From Flavobacteriales bacterium (GTDB lineage Bacteria; Bacteroidota; Bacteroidia; Flavobacteriales_D; Crocinitomicaceae), in contig CANITF010000019.1 in the NCBI GenBank assembly GCA_947470515.1, positions 1-54,500 on the forward strand: a stretch of 54,500 nucleotides of DNA, written 5' to 3'. The notes beneath the pieces are model-generated. The model was not told the origin of the DNA. It made no database searches and saw only the letters and a list, made by a program, of their open reading frames with translations. Both the position numbers and the translations under genes were made by a program. The number at the start of each line of letters is the position of its first letter. The first letter of the stretch is position 1. Below, piece by piece: positions 42,455 through 51,650 of this stretch.

Positions 42455-45004
42455 TTAAATTATCCCCTTCACTCTCAACAATTCATCTAACGCTTCAATG
42501 TCAGAATACAATACATCTCTTGCTTTACTTCCTTGGAAAGCGCCAATGATTCCCATTCCTTCTAATTGATCAACGATTCTTCCTGCTCGGTTGTATCCCA
42601 ATTTCAATTTACGTTGCAATAAACTAGCAGAACCTTGTTGATTGATGACAACTATTCGTGCTGCATCGGCAAACATTACGTCCAATTCATTCATGTCAAT
42701 ATCGCTTCCTCCATCGCCACCTTCGCCAACATATTCTGGTAAAAGTAATGCCTCTGGATATGCACGCTGATTTCCAATGAAGCTACAGATTTCTTCCACT
42801 TCAGGAGTGTCAACAAATCCACATTGTAAACGTTGAATATCTTGCCCTGTAGAAATAAGCATGTCACCACGTCCAATTAATTGATCTGCACCAGATGCAT
42901 CTAAGATGGTTCTTGAATCGATTTTCGATAATACTCTAAATGCAATACGCGCAGGGAAATTAGCTTTGATCATACCAGTAATAACGTTTACAGAAGGACG
43001 CTGTGTCGCCACAATTAAGTGAATTCCAATCGCTCTTGCCAATTGTGCAATACGGGCAATCGGATGCTCTACTTCTTTTCCAGCTGTCATGATTAAATCG
43101 GCGAATTCATCAATCAAAACGATGATATATGGCATATAACGGTGTCCATTTTCTGGATTTAATTTACGCGCAATGAACTTGACATTGTATTCTTTGATCG
43201 TTCTACAACCTGCATTTTTAAGCAATTCGTAGCGGTCATCCATCTCAATACAAAGTGAATTCAACGTATTTACAACTTTAGAAACATCCGTAATTATTGC
43301 GTCTTCTTCTCCAGGAAGTTTTGCTAAGAAGTGGCGTTCAATTTTATTGAATAATGTCAATTCAACTTTCTTCGGGTCAATTAAGACAAACTTAACTTGT
43401 GCAGGATGTTTTTTGTAAAGAATGGAGATTAAAATCGCATTTAAACCAACAGATTTTCCTTGTCCAGTAGCACCAGCAACGAGAAGGTGGGGCATTTTCG
43501 TAAGGTCAAAAACAAACGTTTCGTTCATGATTGTTTTACCCATTACAATTGGTAATTCGAAGTCAGAATTTTGGAATTTTTCTGATGCAATCAACGAACG
43601 CATGCTGACCATTTCAGGATTTGAATTTGGAACTTCGATTCCAATCGTACCTTTTCCAGGAATTGGCGCAATAATTCTGATTCCCAATGCACTTAAACTT
43701 AATGCGATATCGTCTTCTAAGTTTTTGATTTTTGAAATTCGAACACCAGGAGCTGGAATTATTTCATATAACGTAACCGTTGGACCAACAGTAGCTTTGA
43801 TTTTCGCGATGTCAATTTTGTAATGCGAAAGTGTTTCAACGATTTTGTTTTTATTATTTTCAAGTTCTTGTTTGTTGACCGAAACGCCATTTGTACCGTA
43901 ATCTTTTAACAGATCGATTGAGGGAAGAACATAACTTGCTAAATCAAGTGTTGGGTCATAATCTCCATATTCTTTGCGCAATTTATTCAAATCATCGTCA
44001 TTCAATGATTCGTCCGGCGCAGCAACTTCAACGGAGAAATCTTCTAAATTGATATCGTTTGTGATAGTTGATTCTTCCGGCATGTCAATTTCGAAATCAT
44101 CTTCTATTTCTGGTTCAGGATCTCTAACAGTAATAATTAGCTCTGAAGCATCAAAATCATCGTCTTCTTCGTCCTCGTCTTCTTCATCAAAATGAATTGT
44201 TTCCGATACATAATCATTTTCAATTTCTTCGTCTTTGATGGTATTGACAACTCTCAAGTCATTCATTCCAGCAGGTGTGTGAATTGAATTGCCTTCTTGA
44301 TAATCGATTTCTTTACTTCCGAAAAGTCGGTCAAAAATCTTTCTGAAATTCGGATTAAAAAGAATGACTGAAACAATATATCCCAAAACTCCTATTAAAA
44401 TAATTGACCCAAAATTACCTAGTGTTACTGTAAGCCATTGATTGATGTAAAATCCGAAAGAACCACCAAGGTAATTCACAGCATGTGCGAAAAATCCCAG
44501 AAATAAAGAAGACCAAACAATGATTAATAAAACACGTGCATACGTTTTTTGAATTGGAACAAGTGTAATATTGAAAAGTATTTTGACTCCTGAAATGAAT
44601 AATAAAAACGTAAAACCAAAAGAGGAAAGTCCGAACCCTCTAAAAATCATTAAATGGGAAGTCCAAGCTCCAAATTTCCCCAACCAGTTTTCAACAGGAA
44701 CGTCATCTTGTTCAAATAAAAATTCAAATAAACCTTTCCCCAAAACTCGATCTTGGTCTTGAGTCCAAGTGAAAATGTATGAAAGACAAGAAAGAAATAG
44801 ATAAAATGAGAAAAGAATCAACAAGACGCCAACAGTCGATTTTACTTTTTTCTTGTCAAAACGATTCGACAAACCCACAACTGGATTTTTGATTTTCGTT
44901 TTCTCTTTATCAGCAGGAGCGGAAGTCTTAGCCTTTTTCGTTGGCTGAGTTACCTCTTCTACAATTGATTTTTCTTCTTTTGGTCTATATTCGTTTTCTG
45001 CCAT
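42455..45004 (-). CDS. ftsK: DNA translocase FtsK
   Basis: Pumps DNA at the division septum and activates XerCD dimer resolution. 849 aa. Soluble basic N-terminus (1-50), membrane region (about 55-215), a very acidic linker (about 265-330), the alpha/beta motor with Walker A GATGQGKS (about 506-513) and Walker B VLIDEFADLI (about 628-637), RPSVNVITG, and a C-terminal winged-helix gamma domain (about 785-849, QQGSASLLQRKLKLGYNRAGRI) that reads KOPS-type sites. Complete; apparently transcribed alone. Confidence 0.97.
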   Translation of the reverse strand: MAENEYRPKEEKSIVEEVTQPTKKAKTSAPADKEKTKIKNPVVGLSNRFDKKKVKSTVGVLLILFSFYLFLSCLSYIFTWTQDQDRVLGKGLFEFLFEQDDVPVENWLGKFGAWTSHLMIFRGFGLSSFGFTFLLFISGVKILFNITLVPIQKTYARVLLIIVWSSLFLGFFAHAVNYLGGSFGFYINQWLTVTLGNFGSIILIGVLGYIVSVILFNPNFRKIFDRLFGSKEIDYQEGNSIHTPAGMNDLRVVNTIKDEEIENDYVSETIHFDEEDEDEEDDDFDASELIITVRDPEPEIEDDFEIDMPEESTITNDINLEDFSVEVAAPDESLNDDDLNKLRKEYGDYDPTLDLASYVLPSIDLLKDYGTNGVSVNKQELENNKNKIVETLSHYKIDIAKIKATVGPTVTLYEIIPAPGVRISKIKNLEDDIALSLSALGIRIIAPIPGKGTIGIEVPNSNPEMVSMRSLIASEKFQNSDFELPIVMGKTIMNETFVFDLTKMPHLLVAGATGQGKSVGLNAILISILYKKHPAQVKFVLIDPKKVELTLFNKIERHFLAKLPGEEDAIITDVSKVVNTLNSLCIEMDDRYELLKNAGCRTIKEYNVKFIARKLNPENGHRYMPYIIVLIDEFADLIMTAGKEVEHPIARIAQLARAIGIHLIVATQRPSVNVITGMIKANFPARIAFRVLSKIDSRTILDASGADQLIGRGDMLISTGQDIQRLQCGFVDTPEVEEICSFIGNQRAYPEALLLPEYVGEGGDGGSDIDMNELDVMFADAARIVVINQQGSASLLQRKLKLGYNRAGRIVDQLEGMGIIGAFQGSKARDVLYSDIEALDELLRVKGII

Positions 45005-45097
45005 TTCTTATGGAATATCCTACGAAGATAAGGATGATAAAGGCATTCCCGATTACTGATCAACAGAACTATACACAGTGCAGTGTTAGTTAAATTG

Positions 45098-45125
45098 GTT
45101 GCAAGTTGCTAGTTGCGAATTACAA
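45098..45125. repeat. Four-unit heptad array upstream of ftsK
   Basis: GTTGCAA, GTTGCTA, GTTGCGA, ATTACAA in exact 7-bp register, in the 191-bp gap between the small lipoprotein gene and ftsK. Same period as the arrays near 5.2, 6.8, 13.9, 17.6, 32.2 and 51.7 kb. Confidence 0.7.
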
Positions 45126-45195
45126 TTTGTCTTAGGATTGAAAAGGGTATTTTGAGAGTTGTTTTAAATGTTTGGGATTAAGTAATCTGATTGTT

Positions 45196-45489
45196 TTATT
45201 TTTTACTACATTCTGCTCTTGCTTTCCCTATAAATTCTAAAAATTCTGGTGGAGTTTGTCCGGCCTGCATTTTAACTTCTAAAATTGAGAATTCTTCAAA
45301 GGTATAATTCTGTTGAATTTTTTCTAATAAGCAAGAGCATGTTTCTTCTTTGCCACCTGAAGATTCCTTGCAACTATTCATGAAATTCTGGATTACTTCT
45401 TGTGGGTATTCATTCTTTTTTATACCACAAGAAGTAAATATAAATGAAGTAAAAACGATTATTCCGATAAATGTGATTAGTTTTTTCAT
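45196..45489 (-). CDS. Small cysteine-containing lipoprotein of unknown function
   Basis: 97 aa. Lipoprotein signal MKKLITFIGIIVFTSFIFTSC with lipidated Cys21. The mature part has four further cysteines, C40, C51, C53 and C94, in the pattern CKESSGGKEETCSC...C, suitable for two disulfides, followed by NYTFEEF. I recognise a recurring small-protein pattern but no named function. Own transcription unit between ftsK and the next exported protein gene. Confidence 0.75.
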   Translation of the reverse strand: MKKLITFIGIIVFTSFIFTSCGIKKNEYPQEVIQNFMNSCKESSGGKEETCSCLLEKIQQNYTFEEFSILEVKMQAGQTPPEFLEFIGKARAECSKK

Positions 45490-45593
45490 TTTCTTTTGAT
45501 TTTAAAAATAGTCATAAACCTTTGTTAAAAGACAATTTTGAGAATTGTTTTGTCGGTTTTGAATTAGGTGTTCGAAACGGGTTTTATTGGGAA

Positions 45594-46259
45594 TTATTCT
45601 TCTTTCAATCGCTCTTTTTCCTGTTGCTCCTTATGGATAAGCATTTCATCAACAAATTGATCGAATGTTACTTTTTTAAAATCCGAAGGAATACCGAAAT
45701 AATCTTTTTCAATATCTATTCGGTCAATTGCAGTTAATTGGTATAAATAAGTTCCGTCAACTGAGGAAATATAATATTTAACAGGTAATCCCGGGAAATT
45801 TTCCAGCGTATTTAAATATTTTACACTCAATTTTTTGAAATATAGAAATTCCATTTCTTCGGAGAAATTAGCATGTTTAACCATTAATTTATTTGCTTTC
45901 CATCCACAAATTTTAGTCCGCCCGAATTTCTTTTTGAAGGTGTAAGGAAAGGTATCAACTTTCTCAATACTATGATCTGTTTGAATAGCATAATTCGCAA
46001 CAGGAGTATGCAATAACAAATAGGATTTGTTCAAAGCCATGTGTTTAATAACGACTTGCATTCCAAGCTGATCGGTTTCATTTTCGATTCTCAACAAGGT
46101 ATCGTTGGTGTAAATCACCATTTCTCTAACTGGGATCATTGTTTGAAGTCCAGTGTCAACTATTTGAACTGAATAAGTCAATTTACCAACAAAACCTTCC
46201 TGTTTTTGACCAAAAGTAATTGTTGAAACGAGCAATAAAAGTGAAAATAGAAAGCGCAT
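45594..46259 (-). CDS. Exported protein, possibly GLPGLI/DUF4412-like
   Basis: 221-aa exported protein, signal peptide MRFLFSLLLLVSTITFGQ. Begins with GFVGKLTYSVQIVDTG and has a central YFKKLSVKYLNTLENFPGLPVKYYI, which resembles the 'GLPGL' strand of GLPGLI-family and DUF4412 proteins seen across Flavobacteria. Highly charged C-terminus (HKEQQEKERLKEE). Function unknown; family assignment tentative. Confidence 0.65.
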   Translation of the reverse strand: MRFLFSLLLLVSTITFGQKQEGFVGKLTYSVQIVDTGLQTMIPVREMVIYTNDTLLRIENETDQLGMQVVIKHMALNKSYLLLHTPVANYAIQTDHSIEKVDTFPYTFKKKFGRTKICGWKANKLMVKHANFSEEMEFLYFKKLSVKYLNTLENFPGLPVKYYISSVDGTYLYQLTAIDRIDIEKDYFGIPSDFKKVTFDQFVDEMLIHKEQQEKERLKEE

Positions 46260-46618
46260 GTTCTTGTTTTAAAATTCGAAAGTAAGGAAGATTTCCTAAT
46301 AATTATCAATTGTTGAATTAACGTAGTTTGAATAGTTCGGTTACCAATCGATAATTCGAATGTCAGGTATTTTGTATTGCAGGGTATTTAAAAGATGATG
46401 GGCTTTAGAAAGTGAGTAGGAAATTGTGCAATGTACCGCTGAATCTCAATGAATTCAGACATTCTACGTAATATTGCTATTTTGCTAAATTGCAAAGTTG
46501 AGTGAAAAATAGATTGTATTTTTTGGAAATTAAAATCATAATTTCATGTTCAAGAAACTAATTTATTTCACTTTTTTGATTTCATTAAATATGCTAATTT
46601 TGCATCACATTAGTATGT
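46260..46618. other. 359-bp divergent intergenic region
   Basis: No ORF, RNA gene, heptad array or strong hairpin is seen. The last ~45 bp hold the arginase promoter. The remaining ~300 bp are unexplained AT-rich sequence. Confidence 0.5.
46576..46602 (+). promoter_or_regulatory. Promoter of the arginase-argS operon
   Basis: TTG (46576-46578, within TTTTTTG) and TAATTTTG (46595-46602) resemble the Bacteroidetes -33/-7 pair, with a 16-bp spacer that is short of the usual 19-21. The -7 box ends 16 nt before the arginase ATG. Confidence 0.5.
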
Positions 46619-47572
46619 ATGAAAAAAGAAATCACATTCATCGTTAATCGATCGGAAATAACAGCAGGAACAAGAGGCGCTTCTTTAGGTCCAGATGCAA
46701 TTTTTACTGCTGCAAGAGCAAAAAATAGTACTTTTTTCAATGGATTTGAAATGTTGGAAATCCCAGCGTATAACAACTTGTTGGACCAACCGGTGAAACA
46801 TCCTTTTGCAAAACGAATTGAAGGTTTAATTAACATCTATTCAGCTTTGTCACAAACCGTTTCAACTGAATTGTTGAACGATAAATTTCCTTTTATTTTG
46901 GCGGGAGATCACGGTTCTGCTGGTGGAACTATTGCTGGAATCAAGAAAGCTTTCCCAAATAAAAGATTAGGCGTTATTTGGATTGACGCACACGGAGATT
47001 TACATACGCCTTATACAACTCCTTCAGGCAATATGCATGGAATGCCTTTGAGCACGGTGATTGGAGAGGATAATCTAGTTTGTAAAATAAACGATGTGCC
47101 AACGGAAACTGTTGCACTATGGGAAAAATTAAAGAACATTGGTTTTGAAGGTGCAAAAGTAAAACCCGAGGATTTGATTTTGATGGCCGTTCGTGATCTC
47201 GAATCACAAGAAACAGCGCTTATTGAAAGATTGAAAATCAAGAATTTTACGGTTGAAGAAATCAATGAAAAAGGTATTGAAACAGTTGTCGAAAAAGCAT
47301 TGGAACAATTAAATTCATGTGATTTGATTTACATTTCATTTGATGTAGATTCAATGGATCCAAAGGCAACATCATACGGCACGGGAACACCAGTAGCGAA
47401 TGGGATATTACCAGTTCAAGCTGAACAAATTTTGAATGGTTTATGTCAATCACCAAAAGTTGTTTGTGTAGAATTTGTAGAAGTAAATCCGTGTTTGGAT
47501 GAAAAGAAAAATAAAATGGCCGAAGTTGCTTTTGATTTAATTGAAAGTTTGGTCCAAACAATAAAGAAGTAA
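46619..47572 (+). CDS. Arginase/agmatinase family ureohydrolase, probably arginase
   Basis: Binuclear manganese enzyme that hydrolyses arginine (or a related guanidino compound) to urea. 317 aa. All six metal ligands are visible: H98 (AGDHGS), D123, H125, D127 (IDAHGDLHTP), D242 and D244 (SFDVDSMDP). SGNMHGMPLS (136-145) is closer to arginases than to agmatinases, so arginase is the better call, though formiminoglutamase cannot be fully excluded. Six bases before argS, so arginine breakdown and arginine charging share a transcript. Confidence 0.88.
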   Translation: MKKEITFIVNRSEITAGTRGASLGPDAIFTAARAKNSTFFNGFEMLEIPAYNNLLDQPVKHPFAKRIEGLINIYSALSQTVSTELLNDKFPFILAGDHGSAGGTIAGIKKAFPNKRLGVIWIDAHGDLHTPYTTPSGNMHGMPLSTVIGEDNLVCKINDVPTETVALWEKLKNIGFEGAKVKPEDLILMAVRDLESQETALIERLKIKNFTVEEINEKGIETVVEKALEQLNSCDLIYISFDVDSMDPKATSYGTGTPVANGILPVQAEQILNGLCQSPKVVCVEFVEVNPCLDEKKNKMAEVAFDLIESLVQTIKK

Positions 47573-47578
47573 AATAGA

Positions 47579-49483
47579 ATGGAACAAAATTTAAAGGAAA
47601 TACTCTTAAAACATTCGAATGAATTGTTTGGTTTACAAGTAGAAGAGCAATTAATTCAATTTCAAAAAACCCGCAAAGAGGTGGAAGGAGATTTGACACT
47701 TGTAATTTTTCCTTTTGTAAAATTGCTAAGATGCTCACCACTTGAAGCTGGAGATAAAATTGGTAAATTTCTAATGGAACAAAATAGTTCTATTCTAAAA
47801 TATGAGGTAGTTAGCGGTTTTTTAAATTTTGTGATATCACCTGAATTTTGGATCTCAAAATTGAATGGTATTCATCAAGAAGCAACTTACGGCTATGCTA
47901 AAGAAAATTCTAAGCCATTAATTATGGTTGAATATTCGTCGCCAAACACCAATAAGCCGCTGCATCTTGGCCATTTAAGAAATAACTTTTTAGGATATGC
48001 TGTTTCAGAAATATTGAAAGCGAATGGTCATTCTGTGATAAAGACACAAGTCATCAATGACCGTGGAATTCATATTTGTAAAAGCATGTTGGCGTGGGAG
48101 AAATTTTCGCCATTAAATGAAAAAGGGGAGCGAGAAACACCACAAAATACAGGTTCAAAAGGGGACAAATTAGTTGGAAAGTATTATGTGATATTTGATC
48201 AACAATTCAATGCTGAAGCGAAAACAATAATTACTGGCTGGGAATCAGGCGATTTCACTCATTTTTCAGAGGATATTAAAACTGAATTCAACCGACTAGA
48301 AGAAGCAAAAGCAGGAAAGGACGAAAAAGCTGTAAAAGGCTTGGATGAAAAAATCAAAGATCTAGCTAAAAATGAAACAAATTTGATGCGTGAAGCAAAA
48401 GACATGCTGATTAAGTGGGAAGCGCGTGATCCACAAGTTTATTTATTGTGGACAACGATGAATAATTGGGTTTACGCAGGTTTTGACGTTACGTACAAAG
48501 CAATGGGCGTTGATTTTGATAAATTATATTATGAGTCAGAAACGTTCCTACTTGGAAAAGATATTGTGTTAGAAGGTTTGAAAAAAGGCGTTTTCTTCAA
48601 AAAAGAAGATGGTTCTGTTTGGATTGATTTAACTGCTGATGGTTTGGATGAAAAACTTGTTTTACGTTCAGATGGAACAGCCGTTTACATGACACAAGAT
48701 ATCGGAACTGCAATTGACCGTTTTAACGATTATCCAGCATTAGATGGGATGATTTACACTGTTGGAAATGAGCAAGATTACCATTTTAAAGTGTTGTTTT
48801 TGATTCTTGAAAAAATGGGTTACACATGGGCGAAAAATTGTTCCCACCTTTCTTATGGAATGGTAGATTTACCAACAGGAAAAATGAAATCTCGTGAAGG
48901 AACGGTTGTTGATGCGGATGATTTGATGCAAGAAGTTGTTGATAAAGCAACAGAAATGACAAAAGAACGAGGTCATTTGGAAGGGATGTCTGAAAATGAG
49001 AAAAATGACTTGTTCAACTTGATAGGAATGGGTGGCTTGAAATATTACCTATTGAAAGTTGACCCTAAAAAACGCATGATGTTCAATCCAGATGAATCGA
49101 TTGAATTGAATGGAAATACTGGTCCTTTTATTCAATACACACATGCTCGAATCAAGTCGTTGTTGACAAAATCTGCATCATTGAATTTGGATCAGACAAC
49201 GGATTGTAAGAAAATTGAAGATGTAGAAAAAGAAATCATCAAATTGTTGGTTGAATACCCAAGTGTCATTGAAGAAGCAGCTAAAGAGCAATCTCCAGCT
49301 GTGATTGCGAATTACACATACGAACTTGTCAAAACATACAACAATTTTTATCAAACTATTCCAATTTTAATTGAAGAGAATGAAATCACAAAACACATGC
49401 GTTTAGTTATGAGTGTGAATGTTGCAAAAGTGATTAATTCAGCAATGAGATTATTAGGGGTAAGGGTTCCGGAACGTATGTAA
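47579..49483 (+). CDS. argS: Arginyl-tRNA synthetase
   Basis: Class I aminoacyl-tRNA synthetase that charges tRNA(Arg). 634 aa, somewhat longer than the usual ~560-590. N-terminal Add1 domain (about 1-95), EYSSPNTNKPLHLGHLRN with HLGH at 129-132 (HIGH motif), KMKSREG near 436 (KMSK-like region, as usual for ArgS), and the DALR anticodon-binding domain ending in LLGVRVPERM. The extra length includes a Lys/Glu-rich helical insert at about 235-285. Second gene after arginase; a 52-bp palindrome starts 2 bp after its stop. Confidence 0.97.
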   Translation: MEQNLKEILLKHSNELFGLQVEEQLIQFQKTRKEVEGDLTLVIFPFVKLLRCSPLEAGDKIGKFLMEQNSSILKYEVVSGFLNFVISPEFWISKLNGIHQEATYGYAKENSKPLIMVEYSSPNTNKPLHLGHLRNNFLGYAVSEILKANGHSVIKTQVINDRGIHICKSMLAWEKFSPLNEKGERETPQNTGSKGDKLVGKYYVIFDQQFNAEAKTIITGWESGDFTHFSEDIKTEFNRLEEAKAGKDEKAVKGLDEKIKDLAKNETNLMREAKDMLIKWEARDPQVYLLWTTMNNWVYAGFDVTYKAMGVDFDKLYYESETFLLGKDIVLEGLKKGVFFKKEDGSVWIDLTADGLDEKLVLRSDGTAVYMTQDIGTAIDRFNDYPALDGMIYTVGNEQDYHFKVLFLILEKMGYTWAKNCSHLSYGMVDLPTGKMKSREGTVVDADDLMQEVVDKATEMTKERGHLEGMSENEKNDLFNLIGMGGLKYYLLKVDPKKRMMFNPDESIELNGNTGPFIQYTHARIKSLLTKSASLNLDQTTDCKKIEDVEKEIIKLLVEYPSVIEEAAKEQSPAVIANYTYELVKTYNNFYQTIPILIEENEITKHMRLVMSVNVAKVINSAMRLLGVRVPERM

Positions 49484-49484
49484 C

Positions 49485-49536
49485 AATTCACGTCATGTAG
49501 AAACGCGATGCATCGCGTTTCTACATGACGTGAATT
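49485..49536. terminator. Perfect 52-bp palindrome between convergent genes
   Basis: Every base from 49485 to 49510 pairs with 49511 to 49536 (core GTAGAAACGCGATG | CATCGCGTTTCTAC). It starts 2 bp after the argS stop and ends 20 bp before the esterase stop, both genes pointing toward it, so a two-way terminator is the simplest role. The CG-rich core stands out from the AT-rich background. No long T-run follows on either side. Confidence 0.8.
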
Positions 49537-49556
49537 TCGTGCGTTTCATTATTCGT

Positions 49557-50963
49557 TCACCAATTATACGTCCTAAAACCAAACAAAGGCAAGCCACAAC
49601 TATTATAGATATTTCCAATAGCGAAATTGTGAAAACAGTAGCGCGCAGCAATAGGATTTAATACCTGATCGGAACTTAAAGCTATTGTGTTGTTTGAATT
49701 TAACACTGCATTTGCTGGGTAGAATACTTGATCATTTCCAGCGATTTCAAAACCAACGTAAAGTGAATCTGGTTTGAAACCATCAAATACATTTTCAAAA
49801 TGAAGAATAACCTGATTATCTTGAATTTCATATGATTTATAGTTTGGGCTTTTCGCACAAATAGTGTCAATTCCATACGTTTGGTTTAACGCCAAATTGG
49901 CCAATCTTTTTCCAACAGGTTCTTTTTGGGAAGGATGAATAATGTCAATCTCATCAGTTCTAATGAGGTCGTTTGTGTTTACAATCCCACAATTTTTTAT
50001 TTGTTGTGAAGCTTGAAATTGTTGTTCTCTTAATCGTGATGCTTCATCAAAATTTTCATAGTTAAATGGTGCAATTTCCACAATATAAAACGGTAAATCA
50101 CCTAAATCCCAATTCATCCTCCAAAGTGAAACCATGTCCTTCAGTTTTGCACCATATGTTTTATATCTACCAACATTGGATTCACCTTGATACCAAATAA
50201 ATCCTTTAATTACATAGTTAATATATGGCTGAATCATTCCATTATACATCACTGATGTCTTTTTATATGTTTCATTATCTGCGAATGGTTGATTGCTTGA
50301 ATAATCAGAATAGGAGCCAACCAAGTTTTTACTCATCCATCCTTCAACACTTGATCCTCCCCAACTTGAATTGATTATTCCGATTGGAACATTTAGCTTT
50401 TGTCTCAACTCTAACGCATAAAAATAAGCCACAGCGCTGAAATTCTCCAAATTTTTGCTAGAGCTTAGCATCCAGGTTCCTTCAGCATATGTCACAGGAA
50501 CTTCTTGTGCATTTCGTTTCACTTTTAGCATTCTGATGCCATTTTCTGGATCACCACTTTTAATTGTTTCTTCCGCTTTATCGATTGGTTGTTCTTTATA
50601 GCCTGTTAAGGGCATTTCCATGTTCGATTGACCAGAACAAAACCAAACTTCACCGATCAGAATATTACTTATTGTTGTCGTTTTTCCGTCACAAAAAGTG
50701 ATGTTTTGCTTTTCAAAACTAGCAACTGGTGTTTCGATTGAAATAATCCAACGACCATCTTTTTTTGTTTTGAATTTGTATTCCTTTTCAGTCCATGAAG
50801 CTTTGATAATGACATGTTTATTTGGCTTTGCAATTCCCCATATTTTGATGGTACTTTTTTGCTGTAAGACCATGTTATCACTGAAAATATCAGGCAGGAT
50901 GACCGTACAAAAAGAGGTGCGTGATATGAAAAGAAGCAGGAAAAATAAAAGAAATCGAATCAT
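49557..50963 (-). CDS. Sialate O-acetylesterase (SGNH/GDSL hydrolase)
   Basis: Removes O-acetyl groups from sialic acids or other acetylated glycans outside the cytoplasm. 468 aa from the ATG at 50963, which begins the signal peptide MIRFLLFFLLLFISRTSFC; an ATG 36 bp earlier is in frame but would overlap the preceding gene and add a polar head. Catalytic Ser in CSGQSNMEMP (about 106-115), WYQGESN (about 247-253), and the late Asp/His in DIIHPSQK (about 337-344). N-terminal beta-sandwich (PDIFSDNMVLQQKS) precedes the SGNH domain. Starts 19 bp after the DUF4159 stop. Confidence 0.9.
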   Translation of the reverse strand: MIRFLLFFLLLFISRTSFCTVILPDIFSDNMVLQQKSTIKIWGIAKPNKHVIIKASWTEKEYKFKTKKDGRWIISIETPVASFEKQNITFCDGKTTTISNILIGEVWFCSGQSNMEMPLTGYKEQPIDKAEETIKSGDPENGIRMLKVKRNAQEVPVTYAEGTWMLSSSKNLENFSAVAYFYALELRQKLNVPIGIINSSWGGSSVEGWMSKNLVGSYSDYSSNQPFADNETYKKTSVMYNGMIQPYINYVIKGFIWYQGESNVGRYKTYGAKLKDMVSLWRMNWDLGDLPFYIVEIAPFNYENFDEASRLREQQFQASQQIKNCGIVNTNDLIRTDEIDIIHPSQKEPVGKRLANLALNQTYGIDTICAKSPNYKSYEIQDNQVILHFENVFDGFKPDSLYVGFEIAGNDQVFYPANAVLNSNNTIALSSDQVLNPIAARYCFHNFAIGNIYNSCGLPLFGFRTYNW

Positions 50964-50982
50964 AGACGAACGATAAATAATT

Positions 50983-51639
50983 TTAGTCCATAAAAGCATA
51001 CATCAAGATATTTGCACCCATTTGTAATGCTTGTTTTCTCTTTTCTGGTGGGTCATTATGCACAGGTTGATCTTCCCATCCATCACTTAAATCTGTTTCA
51101 ACAGTGTACAAACATACCAAACGGCCATTTTCTATAATACCAAACGCTTGTGGACGTTTCCCATCGTGTTCGTGGATTTTTGGTAAACCATTAAAGTCAA
51201 ATTTTTGATGAAAAACAGGATGATCAAAAGGCAATTCAACGAGTGTATTATTCGGAAATACTTTTTTAATTTCAACCCGAATAAACTCATCCATACCATA
51301 ATTGTCATCGATATGCAAAAAACCACCTGCCAACATATAATTCCTTAAGTTTTCAACCTCTGCAGTAGAAAAAACAACATTTCCATGTCCCGTCATGTGG
51401 ATCATTGGGTACAAAAACATGTCTTGGCTTCCAACTTCCACATAAGGAACATCGGCAGAAATATTTGTCGCTAAATTTTGGTTGCAAAAAGTGATGAGAT
51501 TTGGCAAAGCAGTTGGGTTAGCATAATAATCACCACCACCGCTGTATTTCAAAACAGCCAATTGATATGTTCCCTGTGCATTGACAACTGAAATAAATCC
51601 AATTATTAAAAATGTTATTATAAAAGATATTTTTTTCAT
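50983..51639 (-). CDS. DUF4159 domain-containing exported protein
   Basis: 218-aa exported protein, signal peptide MKKISFIITFLIIGFISVVNAQ. DUF4159 segments: AVLKYSGGGDYYANPTALPNL, DMFLYPMIHMTGHGNVVFS, MLAGGFLHIDDNYGMDEF and LPFDHPVFHQKFDF. The fold is probably class I glutamine amidotransferase-like without obvious catalytic Cys. Function unknown. Followed 19 bp later by the esterase gene, likely one transcript. Confidence 0.88.
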   Translation of the reverse strand: MKKISFIITFLIIGFISVVNAQGTYQLAVLKYSGGGDYYANPTALPNLITFCNQNLATNISADVPYVEVGSQDMFLYPMIHMTGHGNVVFSTAEVENLRNYMLAGGFLHIDDNYGMDEFIRVEIKKVFPNNTLVELPFDHPVFHQKFDFNGLPKIHEHDGKRPQAFGIIENGRLVCLYTVETDLSDGWEDQPVHNDPPEKRKQALQMGANILMYAFMD

Positions 51640-51650
51640 TTTAAACTCTC

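Noticed and set aside
43422-43823. 133-codon plus-strand frame inside ftsK
   Set aside because: Opposite frame of the conserved FtsK motor; a composition artefact.
43974-44195. Serine-rich 73-codon plus-strand frame
   Set aside because: It is the antisense reading of the Asp/Glu-rich FtsK linker, which gives serine codons automatically.
46260-46618. Hidden small gene or RNA in the 359-bp gap
   Set aside because: No frame with a plausible start and composition, and no strong hairpin or conserved motif was seen apart from the arginase promoter.
47262-47741. 159-codon open frame on the minus strand across the arginase-argS junction
   Set aside because: It is antisense to two strongly supported enzymes, its Leu/Pro-rich product resembles no family, and it has no upstream signal.
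49485-49556. tRNA or small structured RNA gene after argS
   Set aside because: The sequence is a simple perfect palindrome with no cloverleaf features.
50964-50999. Upstream ATG for the sialate O-acetylesterase
   Set aside because: It adds MLLWTKIIYRSS before a complete signal peptide and overlaps the previous gene; the later ATG is more natural.
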